This document shows positions 44,095 to 53,368 of a stretch of 64,000 bases of DNA, piece by piece. The stretch is from positions 1,860,001-1,924,000 of the forward strand of contig NZ_FVZN01000014.1 in assembly GCF_900168685.1 (NCBI RefSeq). Reading direction: 5' to 3'. Numbering within the stretch: position 1 is the stretch's first letter; the number at the start of each line of letters is the position of its first letter. The DNA comes from Solibacillus isronensis. Lineage in GTDB: Bacteria > Bacillota > Bacilli > Bacillales_A > Planococcaceae. The position numbers were made by a program, and so were the translations under genes. Below the pieces are notes generated by a model. The model searched no databases. It saw only the letters and a program-made list of their open reading frames with translations, and was not told the DNA's origin.

Positions 44095-45240
44095 TTACGA
44101 AGTTAGTCGTTTCACAATTTCAGCAGTACGCTTCCCTGCTTCCCGCACTAACTCATCTGTTAATCCTAACCCAAAACTGAAACGAATGGAACTACGAAGC
44201 TCAGGAGCGTTCTGTCCATACATCGCAACAAGTACATGGGACGGGTCAATCGAACCTGCCGTACAAGCAGAACCGCTTGATACGAGTACTCCTGCCATAT
44301 CCAAGTTGATCAAAAATGATTCAACATCCGTTCCGGGGAAAGTAACATTCAATACATGCGGTAAAACGCTCATTTGATGACCATTCAGATGAAATTCAAT
44401 ACCTGCCTGCTGGAACTGTTCGATTAAAATATTTTTAAAACCGTTGTACTGCCCTATACGCTGTTGTGCAGATTGTCCTGCTAACTCGGCAGCTTTTGCA
44501 AATGAAATAATCGCCGGGACATTTTCCGTTCCTGCACGGCGTTTTTTCTCCTGGGAGCCGCCATATAGGATATTTGTTAATTTGACTCCTGTTTTTGCAT
44601 ATAAAAAGCCAATTCCTTTAGGACCGTTAATTTTATGGGCAGAAACACTCAGCAAATCAACATGGAGCGCTTCTACATCCATTTTTTCCAGTCCGAATGC
44701 TTGTACGGCATCTGTATGGAATGTAGCGTTATGTTCTTTTAAGATCGCTCCAATTTCTGCGATAGGCTGGATTGTGCCGACTTCATTGTTACCATACATA
44801 ATCGTAACTAAAATCGTATCATCACGTAAAGCCTCTTTCACCTGTTCAGCACGGATTCGCCCTGTTTTGTCAACTGGTAAATACGTCACCGTGAAACCTT
44901 CTTTTTCAAGCTTTTCACACGCATGTAAAACGGCATGGTGTTCAATTGCTGTTGTAATAATATGTTTTCCTTCTTTTTGGCGCGCATAAGCTGTTCCAAA
45001 AATGGCCATATTATCGGCTTCTGTTCCACCGCTTGTAAAAATAATTTCAGAGGGTTTCGCATTTACTTTTGCTGCCAAACTTGCCCGAGAGTCATCCAGT
45101 GCTTTACGTGCACTGCGTCCAACTGTGTGAATACTTGATGCATTACCGCTTTCCTCGGCCATTGCACGTGCCATGACATCAATTACTTCCGGTGCAATGG
45201 GCGAAGTTGCGGCATGATCAAGATAAATTGTATTTTTCAA
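44095..45240 (-). CDS. yrvO: cysteine desulfurase (IscS/NifS-like) YrvO
   Basis: This PLP enzyme takes sulfur from cysteine as a persulfide; YrvO in B. subtilis feeds MnmA. The 381-residue protein has YLDHAATSP, TSGGTEADNMAI, the PLP Lys203 in SVSAHKINGPKG, GTENVPAI and catalytic Cys326 in SSGSACTAGS. It starts at TTG 45240, with GGAG 10 nt upstream, 25 nt after cymR. Order with mnmA directly downstream supports dedicated tRNA thiolation. Confidence 0.94.
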   Translation of the reverse strand: MKNTIYLDHAATSPIAPEVIDVMARAMAEESGNASSIHTVGRSARKALDDSRASLAAKVNAKPSEIIFTSGGTEADNMAIFGTAYARQKEGKHIITTAIEHHAVLHACEKLEKEGFTVTYLPVDKTGRIRAEQVKEALRDDTILVTIMYGNNEVGTIQPIAEIGAILKEHNATFHTDAVQAFGLEKMDVEALHVDLLSVSAHKINGPKGIGFLYAKTGVKLTNILYGGSQEKKRRAGTENVPAIISFAKAAELAGQSAQQRIGQYNGFKNILIEQFQQAGIEFHLNGHQMSVLPHVLNVTFPGTDVESFLINLDMAGVLVSSGSACTAGSIDPSHVLVAMYGQNAPELRSSIRFSFGLGLTDELVREAGKRTAEIVKRLTS

Positions 45241-45265
45241 AACTAACTAACTCCTTTAAATAACA

Positions 45266-45685
45266 CTAAATGTAAAACATATAGCCGTCAGATACTTCAT
45301 TATTCGTATATTTTGCCAAATCGTCAATCGTCGTTGTATCCAATACATTTTTTACTGCATCACGAATACGCATCCATAATTCACGCTGTGGCGCTTCTTC
45401 ATTTTCAATTCCTTCAACTGGCTGAATCGGCCCTTCCAATACACGGATGACATCAGCAGCAGAAATTTCATTTGGCTTATGTGCCAACATATATCCGCCA
45501 TATGCGCCACGGACACTTTTCACAAGGCCAGCATTGCGCAGTGGTGATACTAACTGCTCTAAATACGCTTCAGATAAATCTTTATCCGCAGCAATTTGTC
45601 GCAACGGAATCGGTCCTTCACCAAAATGCTTTGCCAATTCAATCATAATCGTTAAACCGTAACGTCCTTTAGTCGATATTTTCAT
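45266..45685 (-). CDS. cymR: Rrf2-family regulator CymR
   Basis: CymR is the master repressor of cysteine metabolism and works with CysK as a sensor. The 139-residue protein begins MKISTKGRYGLTIMIELAK and contains LSEAYLEQLVSPLRNAGLVKSVRGAYGGY, the winged-helix recognition part nearly identical to B. subtilis CymR, and ends DGYMFYI. It lacks the three cysteines of IscR-type Rrf2 proteins, as expected. ATG at 45685 has AGAGGTG upstream. It is first in cymR-yrvO-mnmA-yrrB. Confidence 0.94.
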   Translation of the reverse strand: MKISTKGRYGLTIMIELAKHFGEGPIPLRQIAADKDLSEAYLEQLVSPLRNAGLVKSVRGAYGGYMLAHKPNEISAADVIRVLEGPIQPVEGIENEEAPQRELWMRIRDAVKNVLDTTTIDDLAKYTNNEVSDGYMFYI

Positions 45686-45723
45686 CGTTACACCTCTTAT
45701 TTTCTAGTCCTTTAATATTATTC

Positions 45724-45732
45724 ATTATAACA
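45724..45732 (-). promoter_or_regulatory. extended -10 promoter of cymR
   Basis: TGTTATAAT on the minus strand, 39 nt before the cymR start. The -35 region is poor. Confidence 0.5.
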
Positions 45733-45817
45733 CAACTCCTTTTAAACCACTCGGAAATACTTTATGATTATTAACAAAACCATTTTATTCAACTGAAAAG
45801 AAAAGGAGCGAAAAATT

Positions 45818-47098
45818 ATGCAAAATGAACCGCTCGCCTATAAAATGAGACCTCGTACAATTCGCGAAGTTGTTGGTCAACAGCATATTATTGGACCGGC
45901 AACACCATTGTTTAAAATGATTGAAAAGGGACATGTACCTTCGATGTTGCTGTACGGACCTCCCGGGGTAGGAAAAACATCGATTGCAAATGCGATTGCC
46001 GGCAGTTCAAAACTTCCTTTTTTTGCATTAAACGCAACACATGCCGGGAAGAAAGATATTGAGCAAATTGTGATGGATGCACGAATGAGCGGTAAAGTCC
46101 TATTGTTTTTAGATGAAATCCACCGCTTTAACAAACTCCAGCAAGATACATTGCTGCCGCATGTTGAAAACGGTTCAATCGTCTTAATCGGAGCAACTAC
46201 GGAAAATCCGTTTCATGATGTAAACCCTGCCATCCGTTCACGCTGCGGGGAAATATTACAATTAGAACGCTTAACAGGCGCTGATATCATACAATTGCTC
46301 AATCAGGCATTGTCGGATAAAGAACGCGGCCTTGGCCATTTAGAAATCGATATTAATGAACAGCAAATCGAAAACATCGCTAATGCCTCCAACGGCGATG
46401 CCCGCAAAGCTTTAACCCTCTTAGAATCGGTATATTATGCTTCAGATGAAAATGACGGGGTAACTATTATCAATGATAATGCGATCGATGCCCTTGCAAA
46501 AAGAATCGGAGTTTTTGGGGATAAAGGCGGCTCCCATTTCTATAATTTATTGTCGGCTCTTCAAAAATCGGTACGCGGTAGTGACCCAAATGCTGCGCTC
46601 TATTATTTGGCTCATTTACTCGAAAATGGGGACTTGGTTGCGGTATGTCGAAGACTGCTCGTCATGGCATATGAAGATATTGGACTTGCCAATCCTAGTG
46701 TTGGGGCACATGTGCAGGCAGCAACAGAAGCAGCCGTGAAACTAGGGCTGCCGGAAGCGCGCATCCCACTTGCAACCGCTGTCGTTGAAATGTGTCTATC
46801 GGATAAATCTAATTCGGCCTATAAAGCTTTGGATGCGGCAATTGCAGCAATACATGAAGGGAAAACGGGTGATATTCCGAACCATCTGAAGGATGCCCAT
46901 TATGCGGGCGCGGCAACACTCGGCCACGTCGGATATAAATACCCGCACGACTCCCCAATTGGAACTTTCGGAGGCTGGGTACAACAGCAATACTTACCGG
47001 ATGAACTTGCGGAAACCGAATTTTATAAGCCTGTTATTGCAGGTGAAGAAAAAAGAATGGCCGCCATATATGAAAAGCTGAAATCTTTTAAAAAATAA
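45818..47098 (+). CDS. rarA: replication-associated recombination ATPase RarA
   Basis: RarA (MgsA/YrvN) is an AAA+ ATPase acting at stalled replication forks. The 426-residue protein has Walker A GPPGVGKT (47-54), Walker B LLFLDEIHRFNKLQQD, sensor 1 IGATTENPFHDVN and a C-terminal tetramerisation region with GDIPNHLKDAHY and YKYPHDSP. ATG at 45818 has AAAGGAG upstream. It is divergent from cymR, as yrvN is in B. subtilis. Confidence 0.95.
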   Translation: MQNEPLAYKMRPRTIREVVGQQHIIGPATPLFKMIEKGHVPSMLLYGPPGVGKTSIANAIAGSSKLPFFALNATHAGKKDIEQIVMDARMSGKVLLFLDEIHRFNKLQQDTLLPHVENGSIVLIGATTENPFHDVNPAIRSRCGEILQLERLTGADIIQLLNQALSDKERGLGHLEIDINEQQIENIANASNGDARKALTLLESVYYASDENDGVTIINDNAIDALAKRIGVFGDKGGSHFYNLLSALQKSVRGSDPNAALYYLAHLLENGDLVAVCRRLLVMAYEDIGLANPSVGAHVQAATEAAVKLGLPEARIPLATAVVEMCLSDKSNSAYKALDAAIAAIHEGKTGDIPNHLKDAHYAGAATLGHVGYKYPHDSPIGTFGGWVQQQYLPDELAETEFYKPVIAGEEKRMAAIYEKLKSFKK

Positions 47099-47122
47099 GC
47101 GGCCTTTCTAAACTATATTAAA

Positions 47123-47155
47123 AGAGTCATTTTCAAATTAATGAAAATGACTCTC
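47123..47155. terminator. bidirectional terminator after rarA
   Basis: AGAGTCATTTTCA (47123-47135) pairs perfectly with TGAAAATGACTCT (47142-47154). It lies between convergent genes. Confidence 0.8.
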
Positions 47156-47162
47156 TTATAAT

Positions 47163-47657
47163 TTAATTTTCGTATGACTCAGCAAATTGCTTAAATGCTC
47201 GAATACATTGTTCTACATTGTCGGCAACCGTCAGTTTTACCTCTTCATCATTTAATTGATAAATACTTTTTTGAATTTCCGAAAGCAATTCTTCATTACT
47301 TTCAATATGCGCGTTTGGAATACAGCTCGCACTTAATTCATATAGCTTGATCACATGTGCACGTGCCTCCACATCATCTTCTGCTATTAAATTAGCATGT
47401 GCTAAACCTGTAAAGTATACAAGCTTTGAAGCAATATCCATATAAAGTGTCCAATAAGTAGTACTTGATGGTAATTCCCCGTTATTTTTCGCGACATAAT
47501 CATTAAAATGATTCGCTACTTTATGCAATAATTCATCAAGCTGCTCAAAAGCTTTCGACCAATTTGGTTTCGTATCGATATTTTCAAAAACGATTGTATC
47601 CATTTTCAACTGTAGACTCGGCAAATTCAATAAATCATTTTTCATTTCAATTGTCAT
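47163..47657 (-). CDS. hypothetical protein
   Basis: This 164-residue soluble protein is not recognised. It is predicted mostly helical and acidic, with LQLKMDTIVFENIDTKPNWSKAFEQLDELLHKVANHFNDYV and a C-terminal NDEEVKLTVADNVEQCIRAFKQFAE. No metal motif, signal peptide or membrane helix is seen. ATG at 47657 has AAGGAGG 9 nt upstream; a reading ten codons longer starts inside the leader. It is a lone gene convergent with rarA. Confidence 0.72.
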   Translation of the reverse strand: MTIEMKNDLLNLPSLQLKMDTIVFENIDTKPNWSKAFEQLDELLHKVANHFNDYVAKNNGELPSSTTYWTLYMDIASKLVYFTGLAHANLIAEDDVEARAHVIKLYELSASCIPNAHIESNEELLSEIQKSIYQLNDEEVKLTVADNVEQCIRAFKQFAESYEN

Positions 47658-47802
47658 TCTATCGTTCCTCCTTGCATCCCCATGCATATTATCAATACGT
47701 TATTAACTATAGCAAAAAAAAGGAATTTTTCTGCGAAAACGAAAAAATCATTAAAATCCTGCCATATTTTTGCCATAATTAATCTCTTAATAGAATATTA
47801 TG

Positions 47803-48207
47803 TCATTTGCTATTCAAAGATTCATCTGTCAAACGAGAAAAGTATTTTTCATATAATAACTTCTCGTTATCAATATAACCGATTTTATAATCAACCATTA
47901 CCCCTTGTTTATAAATTTTTATTGACTTGCCTGAACTGTAAAAAACCCATTTAAATGATTCAATCCATCTATCTAATCTTTTTTCATCATTGCTCAAAAA
48001 TAATTGCTTTTCTTTTATTATACCCGCCATTTTCCAGAAACCTTCACTTAGCTTGAAGTTTTTCGTTAAAAAATCATATTCAGGTTCAACAATGTGATTT
48101 GTATCATAAATGTGAATTGTATTTAAGTCGGCATCAATCGCAATTTCCACTGATCCGATTACATCATGTAAATTCAAGCCCCGGTATTCCATTTGTTGAA
48201 TGACCAT
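47803..48207 (-). CDS. hypothetical protein
   Basis: This 134-residue protein is not recognised. It has an early alternating hydrophobic pattern suggesting beta strands (VEIAIDADLNTIHIYD) and later DRWIESFKWVFYSSGKSIKIYKQGVMVDYKIGYID. It has no membrane segment. ATG at 48207 has AAGGGAGC 7 nt upstream. The composition is AT-rich, like the flanks. It has no obvious operon partner, and a 14-bp palindrome lies about 130 nt upstream. Confidence 0.65.
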   Translation of the reverse strand: MVIQQMEYRGLNLHDVIGSVEIAIDADLNTIHIYDTNHIVEPEYDFLTKNFKLSEGFWKMAGIIKEKQLFLSNDEKRLDRWIESFKWVFYSSGKSIKIYKQGVMVDYKIGYIDNEKLLYEKYFSRLTDESLNSK

Positions 48208-48460
48208 TTTTTAAGCTCCCTTACTAAACATTTTTATTATTTTACCACAATAATAACAACCTATATTAAAAAATGAATGTCCATTCATAATATTATTCTT
48301 TCTTAGGAAATTTTTGTATAACTGAATAAAGTATGTAATTTATTGCGCAATAATTTGATTGACGGAAAGATCTATTTGTTGTTTGATCAATTCCACAATT
48401 AAATTATATATGAAAAAACGCATTTTAAATTAGTTTATATTGTATAACAATTATTCAATA
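48208..48460. other. AT-rich intergenic region with 14-bp palindrome
   Basis: No gene is seen. TTATTGCGCAATAA (48340-48353) is a perfect palindrome upstream of the hypothetical gene ending at 47803. The rest is AT-rich. Confidence 0.4.
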
Positions 48461-48503
48461 AAAAAAGATGTGTTAAAGGGTCTAAAACCCCCTTCACACA
48501 TCC
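48461..48503 (-). terminator. terminator of tcdA
   Basis: GATGTGT (48467-48473) pairs with ACACATC (48496-48502), with inner AAGGG/CCCTT pairing. A run of T's follows on the minus strand. Confidence 0.8.
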
Positions 48504-48525
48504 TTTTATTTAAAGTGGTCCTTAC

Positions 48526-49287
48526 TTACCCTTGAACGCGGTTAATTTGGACATCTTTTAAAATCGTATTAATTACCCAGCTTGCAGCAATTAAGCCTGC
48601 AACAGATGGTACGAATGCATTTGATGAAGGCGGTAATTGTGCTTTGCGGATTTCAGCTTCAGGCTTTCCTACGTATTGTGCAACATCAGGACGCACAACA
48701 ATTGGGGATTCATCTGAAAATACAACAGTTACACCTTTTTTAATGCCTTCTTTACGAAGCTTTGTACGAATTACTTTTGCCAGTGGATCTGTATGCGTTT
48801 TTGAAATGTCGGCAATTTGGAAACGTGTTGGATCCATTTTATTCGCAGCACCCATGCTTGAGATAATTGGGATGTTGCGTTTTAAACATTCTTTCATAAT
48901 ATGGATTTTGTACATTACTGTATCGGATGCATCGATTACATAATCGATTCCTTGCGCGAAAAATTGTTCATATGTTTCTTCTGTATAAAACATATGCATA
49001 TCAATCACTTCGCACTCAGGGTTAATATCTGCAATTCGTTCTTTCATAACAGCAGATTTTGATTTTCCGACTGTTGATAGATAGGCAACCAATTGACGGT
49101 TAACATTCGTAATATCCACATTATCTTTATCTACTAATATGATACGGCCAATCCCGCTGCGTGCACATGCTTCCGCTGCAAACGAGCCTACACCGCCCAC
49201 ACCTAAAATCGCGACTGTCGTTTCTTTAAGTTTTTCTAGCCCTTCTGTTCCAATAGCTAATTCGTTTCGTGAAAATTGATGTAACAT
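48526..49287 (-). CDS. tcdA: tRNA threonylcarbamoyladenosine dehydratase TcdA
   Basis: TcdA (CsdL/YrvM) uses ATP to cyclise t6A37 of tRNA to ct6A. The 253-residue E1-like protein has the nucleotide loop ILGVGGVGSFAAEACARSGIG, DKDNVDITNVNRQ, a KSKSAVMKERIADINP segment and a C-terminal amphipathic helix. It lacks the zinc CxxC pairs of ThiF/MoeB, which supports TcdA. ATG at 49287 has GAGGGG 9 nt upstream. It sits beside aspS with the 6S RNA between, as in B. subtilis. Confidence 0.92.
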   Translation of the reverse strand: MLHQFSRNELAIGTEGLEKLKETTVAILGVGGVGSFAAEACARSGIGRIILVDKDNVDITNVNRQLVAYLSTVGKSKSAVMKERIADINPECEVIDMHMFYTEETYEQFFAQGIDYVIDASDTVMYKIHIMKECLKRNIPIISSMGAANKMDPTRFQIADISKTHTDPLAKVIRTKLRKEGIKKGVTVVFSDESPIVVRPDVAQYVGKPEAEIRKAQLPPSSNAFVPSVAGLIAASWVINTILKDVQINRVQG

Positions 49288-49440
49288 CTAATTTTACCCC
49301 TCAATCTTTATCATTCTACTAGGCATTATATCGACATCAATTACGAGATGCAAGCAACAATATAATGACAGTAAGTAGCATAAATAATATTTTTGCTTCA
49401 TGAATGCTTCAATCCCGGTTATGAGCGCAAAATAAAAATA

Positions 49441-49464
49441 CTCTTCTACATGAAAGTAGAAGAG
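49441..49464 (-). terminator. terminator of 6S RNA
   Basis: CTCTTCTAC and GTAGAAGAG form a 9-bp stem, followed on the minus strand by TATTTTTATTTT. Confidence 0.75.
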
Positions 49465-49477
49465 TAAAATTAGAAAT

Positions 49478-49681
49478 TGACGAATCCCAAATATGCCGTC
49501 TTGCTACAACATCGTTTTGATCCCGCGTCTATAGCAAGGGGGTGCACTAATCGCAGCGTTAAACTTCCCGCTCCAAATGGGGCATGTTTGCTTCTACGGT
49601 AATAGTAGCTCCCAACGATTTATTGTTCGGTCAAAAGTGTTTAGTAACAAATATAGCGACGAACACTTCAGGATTCGTATT
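49478..49681 (-). ncRNA. ssrS: 6S RNA (bsrA-like)
   Basis: In B. subtilis a 6S RNA gene lies between aspS and yrvM (tcdA), the same site as here. The 548-nt gap holds a transcript of about 200 nt with its own promoter and terminator. Its ends pair: ACGAATCC at the 5' end with GGATTCGT at the 3' end (49671-49678 with 49480-49487), as expected for the long 6S closing stem with a central bubble. 6S RNA binds RNA polymerase with the housekeeping sigma. Sequence identity to other 6S RNAs was not checked. Confidence 0.75.
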
Positions 49682-49687
49682 AATGAT

Positions 49688-49718
49688 ATATTAACACCAA
49701 TATTCTGATTATTCAATC
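49688..49718 (-). promoter_or_regulatory. promoter of 6S RNA
   Basis: TTGAAT, a 17-nt spacer and TAATAT on the minus strand (about 49718-49688), ending about 7 nt before the expected 5' end. Confidence 0.6.
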
Positions 49719-49835
49719 GAAAACATCCCATTCTTATAAATTATTAAAATTGTACTAACTTTTTAGAAATATATGGTACCATTTTACTTTTTAAAAAAAG
49801 GTACTTCTTCCGGAGGGAAGAAATACCTTACCATG

Positions 49836-51608
49836 TTATTTTTTTGCTGTTGCTGCGATACGTAAGCTTAATTCTTCAAGCTGTGCATCGGAAACTTGTG
49901 ATGGTGCCTCTGTTAATAAACAGCTTGCAGTTGCCGTTTTCGGGAATGCAATTGTATCACGTAAGTTTGTACGACCAGCAAGAAGCATTACTAATCGGTC
50001 AAGACCCATTGCTAAACCGCCATGTGGAGGAACGCCGTAGTCAAATGCTTCTAGTAAGAAACCGAATTGTGCACGCGCTTCTTCTTCACTGAATCCTAGC
50101 AGCTCAAACATTTTTGCTTGTAAATCCGGCTCATAAATTCGAAGTGAACCGCCACCAAGCTCATAACCGTTTAATACGATATCGTAGGCTTGTGCACGTA
50201 CTTCTTTAGGGTTTGTATTCATTAGCTCTAAATCTTCATCGAATGGACGAGTAAATGGATGGTGAGCCGCATAATAACGACCTTCCGCCTCATCGTATTC
50301 GAATAATGGCCAATCAACAATCCATAAGAATTCGAATTTCGACTCATCGATTAAGCCTAGTTCTTTTCCTAATTTTAAACGTAATGCGCCTAATGCGTCT
50401 GCAACTACAGAAGATTTGTCTGCAACGAATAATAATAAGTCACCAGCTTGTGCTTCTGTTGCTTGGATAATTCCGTCCGCTGCTTCTCCTTCAAAGAACT
50501 TCGCGATTGGACCATTCAGGCCTTCTTCCGTCACTTTTAACCAAGCTAAACCTTTTGCTCCGTATCGGCCGGCAAACTCGCCTAAAGCATCAATGTCTTT
50601 ACGAGAATAGTTAGCTGCCGCGCCTTTCACATTGATCGCCTTCACTTCGCCGCCATTTGCTACCGCGTTTGCAAATACACCGAAAGCTGATTCTTTCACG
50701 ATGTCTGAAAGCTGTTTTAATTCCAGCCCGAAACGTACATCTGGTTTATCTGAACCGAAACGATCCATTGCTTCTTTATAGCTCATGCGTGGGAATGGTG
50801 TAACGACATCAATACCTTTGACATCTTCCATAACTTGAGTAAGAAGACGCTCATTCATTTCGATAATTTCATCCATTGATAAGAATGAAGTTTCAATATC
50901 AACTTGTGTAAATTCCGGCTGACGGTCCGCACGTAAGTCTTCGTCACGGAAGCATCGAGCGATTTGGAAGTACTTCTCAAAGCCACCTACCATTAAAAGC
51001 TGTTTAAACAGCTGGGGTGATTGCGGCAATGCATAAAATTCGCCGTCATGTACACGGGATGGAACTAAGTAGTCACGCGCTCCTTCTGGTGTTGATTTCG
51101 TTAAAATTGGTGTTTCTACTTCCAGGAAGCCTTCGTTTTGTAAGAAATTACGGATTGTACGTGTTACATCAGAACGCATTTTAAATGTGTCATACATTAC
51201 AGGACGACGTAAATCTAAATAACGGTATTTTAGACGTAATTCTTCCGAAACTTCCACATTGTTATCGATTGCGAATGGAGGGTTTTTAGCTTCGTTAATA
51301 ATTGTCAGTTCAGAAGCTGCCACTTCAATTTCGCCTGTTTTCATATTTTTATTTATTTGAGTTGCATCACGTAAAACAACTTTACCTTTTACTTCAATGA
51401 CAAACTCATTACGAATTTTATTAGCAAGTTCTAATGCGTCTTTCGCCTGATCACCGAAAACTACTTGTACGATGCCTTCACGGTCACGCATATCTACGAA
51501 AATTAATCCGCCTAAGTCACGACGTTTTTGTACCCAACCTTTTAATACAACTTCCTGTCCCGCTTCTGCAGCTGTTACTAAACCGCATGCATGTGTTCTT
51601 TGCGCCAT
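49836..51608 (-). CDS. aspS: aspartyl-tRNA synthetase
   Basis: AspRS charges tRNA-Asp. The 590-residue bacterial-type class IIb enzyme has an OB-fold anticodon domain (about 1-110, [25 protein letters not shown]), motif 2 [16 protein letters not shown], the bacterial insertion domain and motif 3 [15 protein letters not shown]. Motif [16 protein letters not shown] is motif 1. ATG at 51608 has TTGGAGG upstream. It follows hisS by 14 nt and is co-transcribed with it under the T-box. Asparaginylation by a non-discriminating form was not assessed. Confidence 0.97.
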   Translation of the reverse strand: MAQRTHACGLVTAAEAGQEVVLKGWVQKRRDLGGLIFVDMRDREGIVQVVFGDQAKDALELANKIRNEFVIEVKGKVVLRDATQINKNMKTGEIEVAASELTIINEAKNPPFAIDNNVEVSEELRLKYRYLDLRRPVMYDTFKMRSDVTRTIRNFLQNEGFLEVETPILTKSTPEGARDYLVPSRVHDGEFYALPQSPQLFKQLLMVGGFEKYFQIARCFRDEDLRADRQPEFTQVDIETSFLSMDEIIEMNERLLTQVMEDVKGIDVVTPFPRMSYKEAMDRFGSDKPDVRFGLELKQLSDIVKESAFGVFANAVANGGEVKAINVKGAAANYSRKDIDALGEFAGRYGAKGLAWLKVTEEGLNGPIAKFFEGEAADGIIQATEAQAGDLLLFVADKSSVVADALGALRLKLGKELGLIDESKFEFLWIVDWPLFEYDEAEGRYYAAHHPFTRPFDEDLELMNTNPKEVRAQAYDIVLNGYELGGGSLRIYEPDLQAKMFELLGFSEEEARAQFGFLLEAFDYGVPPHGGLAMGLDRLVMLLAGRTNLRDTIAFPKTATASCLLTEAPSQVSDAQLEELSLRIAATAKK

Positions 51609-51622
51609 TGTTATTCCTCCAA

Positions 51623-52891
51623 CTATTTGTTTTCTAAAACGTATTGGACTAGCTGACCGAATTCGACTTTTGTCTGATCGCCAGTTTCCATTGTTTTGAC
51701 GTTTACTGCTTGCTCTTCTAATTCTGACTCACCTAGTACAATGACAAATTTTGCATTTGCACGGTCGGCAGCTTTCATTTGTGCCTTCATTTTTCGGTCT
51801 AAATAATCCATATCTGCTGAAATGCCCTTTGCACGGAATGAACTTACAAGCTCCACTGCTTTTAGTTTTGCCTCTTCGCCCATTGCCACAACATACATTT
51901 CCAGATTATTACCCGTTGCAAGCTCAATATTTTTTGCTTCCAGCGCTAATAATAATCGTTCAATTGATAGGGCAAATCCGATACCAGGTGATTCCGGTCC
52001 GCCAATATCTTCAACCAAACCATTATAACGGCCGCCACCGCAAAGTGTCGTAATTGAACCGAACCCATCACCAGTAATCATAATTTCAAACGCTGTATGG
52101 TTGTAGTAATCAAGACCCCGTACTAAGTTAGGGTCCACTTCATAGGAAATGCCCAGTACATCTAAGTATTGTTTTACTTTCGTGAAGTATTCCGCTGAAG
52201 AATCCGTTAAATAATTTGTTAATGCCGGTGCAGTTGCCATTGCCGGGTGTTTCGCATCTACTTTACAATCTAAAATACGTAAAGGATTTTTCTCTAGGCG
52301 GCTTTGACAATCACTGCAAAGCTCTCCCACGACCGGGGTGAAATGCTCGATTAACGCACTACGGTGCGCATCACGTGTCTCTTTGTCGCCTAATGAATTA
52401 ATGACTAATTTTAAATCCGTCAATCCAAGTGTTGTATATACATCCATTGCAAGTGCCATTACTTCCGCATCAATCGCCGGATCGGCTGAGCCGATAGCTT
52501 CTACACCAAACTGAACGAATTGGCGATAGCGGCCAGCCTGTTGACGTTCATAACGGAACATTGGACCTGTGTAATAAAGTTTGACAGGCTGATCTGCCTG
52601 ACCAAACATTTTATGCTCCACATATGCACGTACCGCTGAAGCTGTTCCTTCAGGACGTAATGTTAACGAACGATTTCCCTTGTCCGTAAATGTGTACATT
52701 TCTTTTTGTACGATATCTGTAGTATCGCCTACACCACGTTGAAATAGTTCTGTCGATTCAAACATTGGTGTGCGAATTTCGTTATAGCGATATTTATCAC
52801 ATAAATCACGAATGACACGTTCTACATACTGCCATTTTTCGGATTGACCCGGTAAAATATCCTGTGTTCCTTTAGGTACTTTAAAATTCAT
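51623..52891 (-). CDS. hisS: histidyl-tRNA synthetase
   Basis: HisRS charges tRNA-His. The 422-residue class IIa enzyme has motif 1 near [20 protein letters not shown], motif 2 [17 protein letters not shown], the histidine-binding motifs [14 protein letters not shown] and [14 protein letters not shown], motif 3 [15 protein letters not shown] and a C-terminal anticodon domain. ATG at 52891 has AGAGGAG 8 nt upstream; the GTG three codons earlier would start inside that site. It heads the hisS-aspS operon. Confidence 0.96.
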   Translation of the reverse strand: MNFKVPKGTQDILPGQSEKWQYVERVIRDLCDKYRYNEIRTPMFESTELFQRGVGDTTDIVQKEMYTFTDKGNRSLTLRPEGTASAVRAYVEHKMFGQADQPVKLYYTGPMFRYERQQAGRYRQFVQFGVEAIGSADPAIDAEVMALAMDVYTTLGLTDLKLVINSLGDKETRDAHRSALIEHFTPVVGELCSDCQSRLEKNPLRILDCKVDAKHPAMATAPALTNYLTDSSAEYFTKVKQYLDVLGISYEVDPNLVRGLDYYNHTAFEIMITGDGFGSITTLCGGGRYNGLVEDIGGPESPGIGFALSIERLLLALEAKNIELATGNNLEMYVVAMGEEAKLKAVELVSSFRAKGISADMDYLDRKMKAQMKAADRANAKFVIVLGESELEEQAVNVKTMETGDQTKVEFGQLVQYVLENK

Positions 52892-52953
52892 AAAAAGCAC
52901 TCCTCTCTTAGTTGACCAAACCGTTCGCGTGCTATTTTAGAAGAAAATAAAAA

Positions 52954-53230
52954 AAGCCCCCGTCCCTTGCAAAAACTGCAAGGGACGAAAGCTTGTATAA
53001 TCTTCCGCGGTTCCACCCTAATTGATGTATGACTACATCCTCTCGAATTCGGATAACGGCCGATTCCGTCTTCCCCTACTAGAAAAAATTTTTTTCGAGG
53101 AAACGCCTCTCAACTGTTGTTCACATGTTACATACTGCAGGAAAGATTACAGCCTAAGTCTTTCCCTCTCTTTTCAGCATTGGCAACCGCTACTTGTTTG
53201 GTCATTGGCAATGTTACTTTTGTTAAATTA
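52954..53230 (-). promoter_or_regulatory. T-box leader of hisS-aspS
   Basis: The minus strand carries the T-box sequence TTAGGGTGGAACCGCGGAA (about 53020-53002), preceded by a stem I region with AGAGAG and GGAAAGA/TCTTTCC. It is followed by the terminator CCCCCGTCCCTTGCA/TGCAAGGGACG (52954-52987) with T's. In the specifier region the sequence reads GAACAACAG (53122-53114), so the codon is AAC or CAA by alignment with the Trp leader and not an obvious CAC or GAC. Confidence 0.85.
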
Positions 53231-53236
53231 ACACTA

Positions 53237-53265
53237 ATCTTAATGATGTCATGACAAGTTGTCAA
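53237..53265 (-). promoter_or_regulatory. sigma-A promoter of hisS T-box transcript
   Basis: TTGACA (53265-53260), a 17-nt spacer and TAAGAT (53242-53237) on the minus strand. Confidence 0.8.
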
Positions 53266-53368
53266 CCATTTTCAAAAAAACGCTATATTTTTTGTCATAA
53301 ATACTTTTATAATATAGGGGTATATAGTGAAAGGGTCATTTAACTTGAATTTTTAAAAGGAGGAAACT

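Noticed and set aside
44444-44989. 181-residue plus-strand reading frame
   Set aside because: It lies fully opposite the well-conserved yrvO gene, with no ribosome site or recognisable protein features.
53308-53313. TATAAT as -10 box of the amidase gene
   Set aside because: The nearest TTGTCA is only 10 nt upstream, so no acceptable -35/-10 pair was found.
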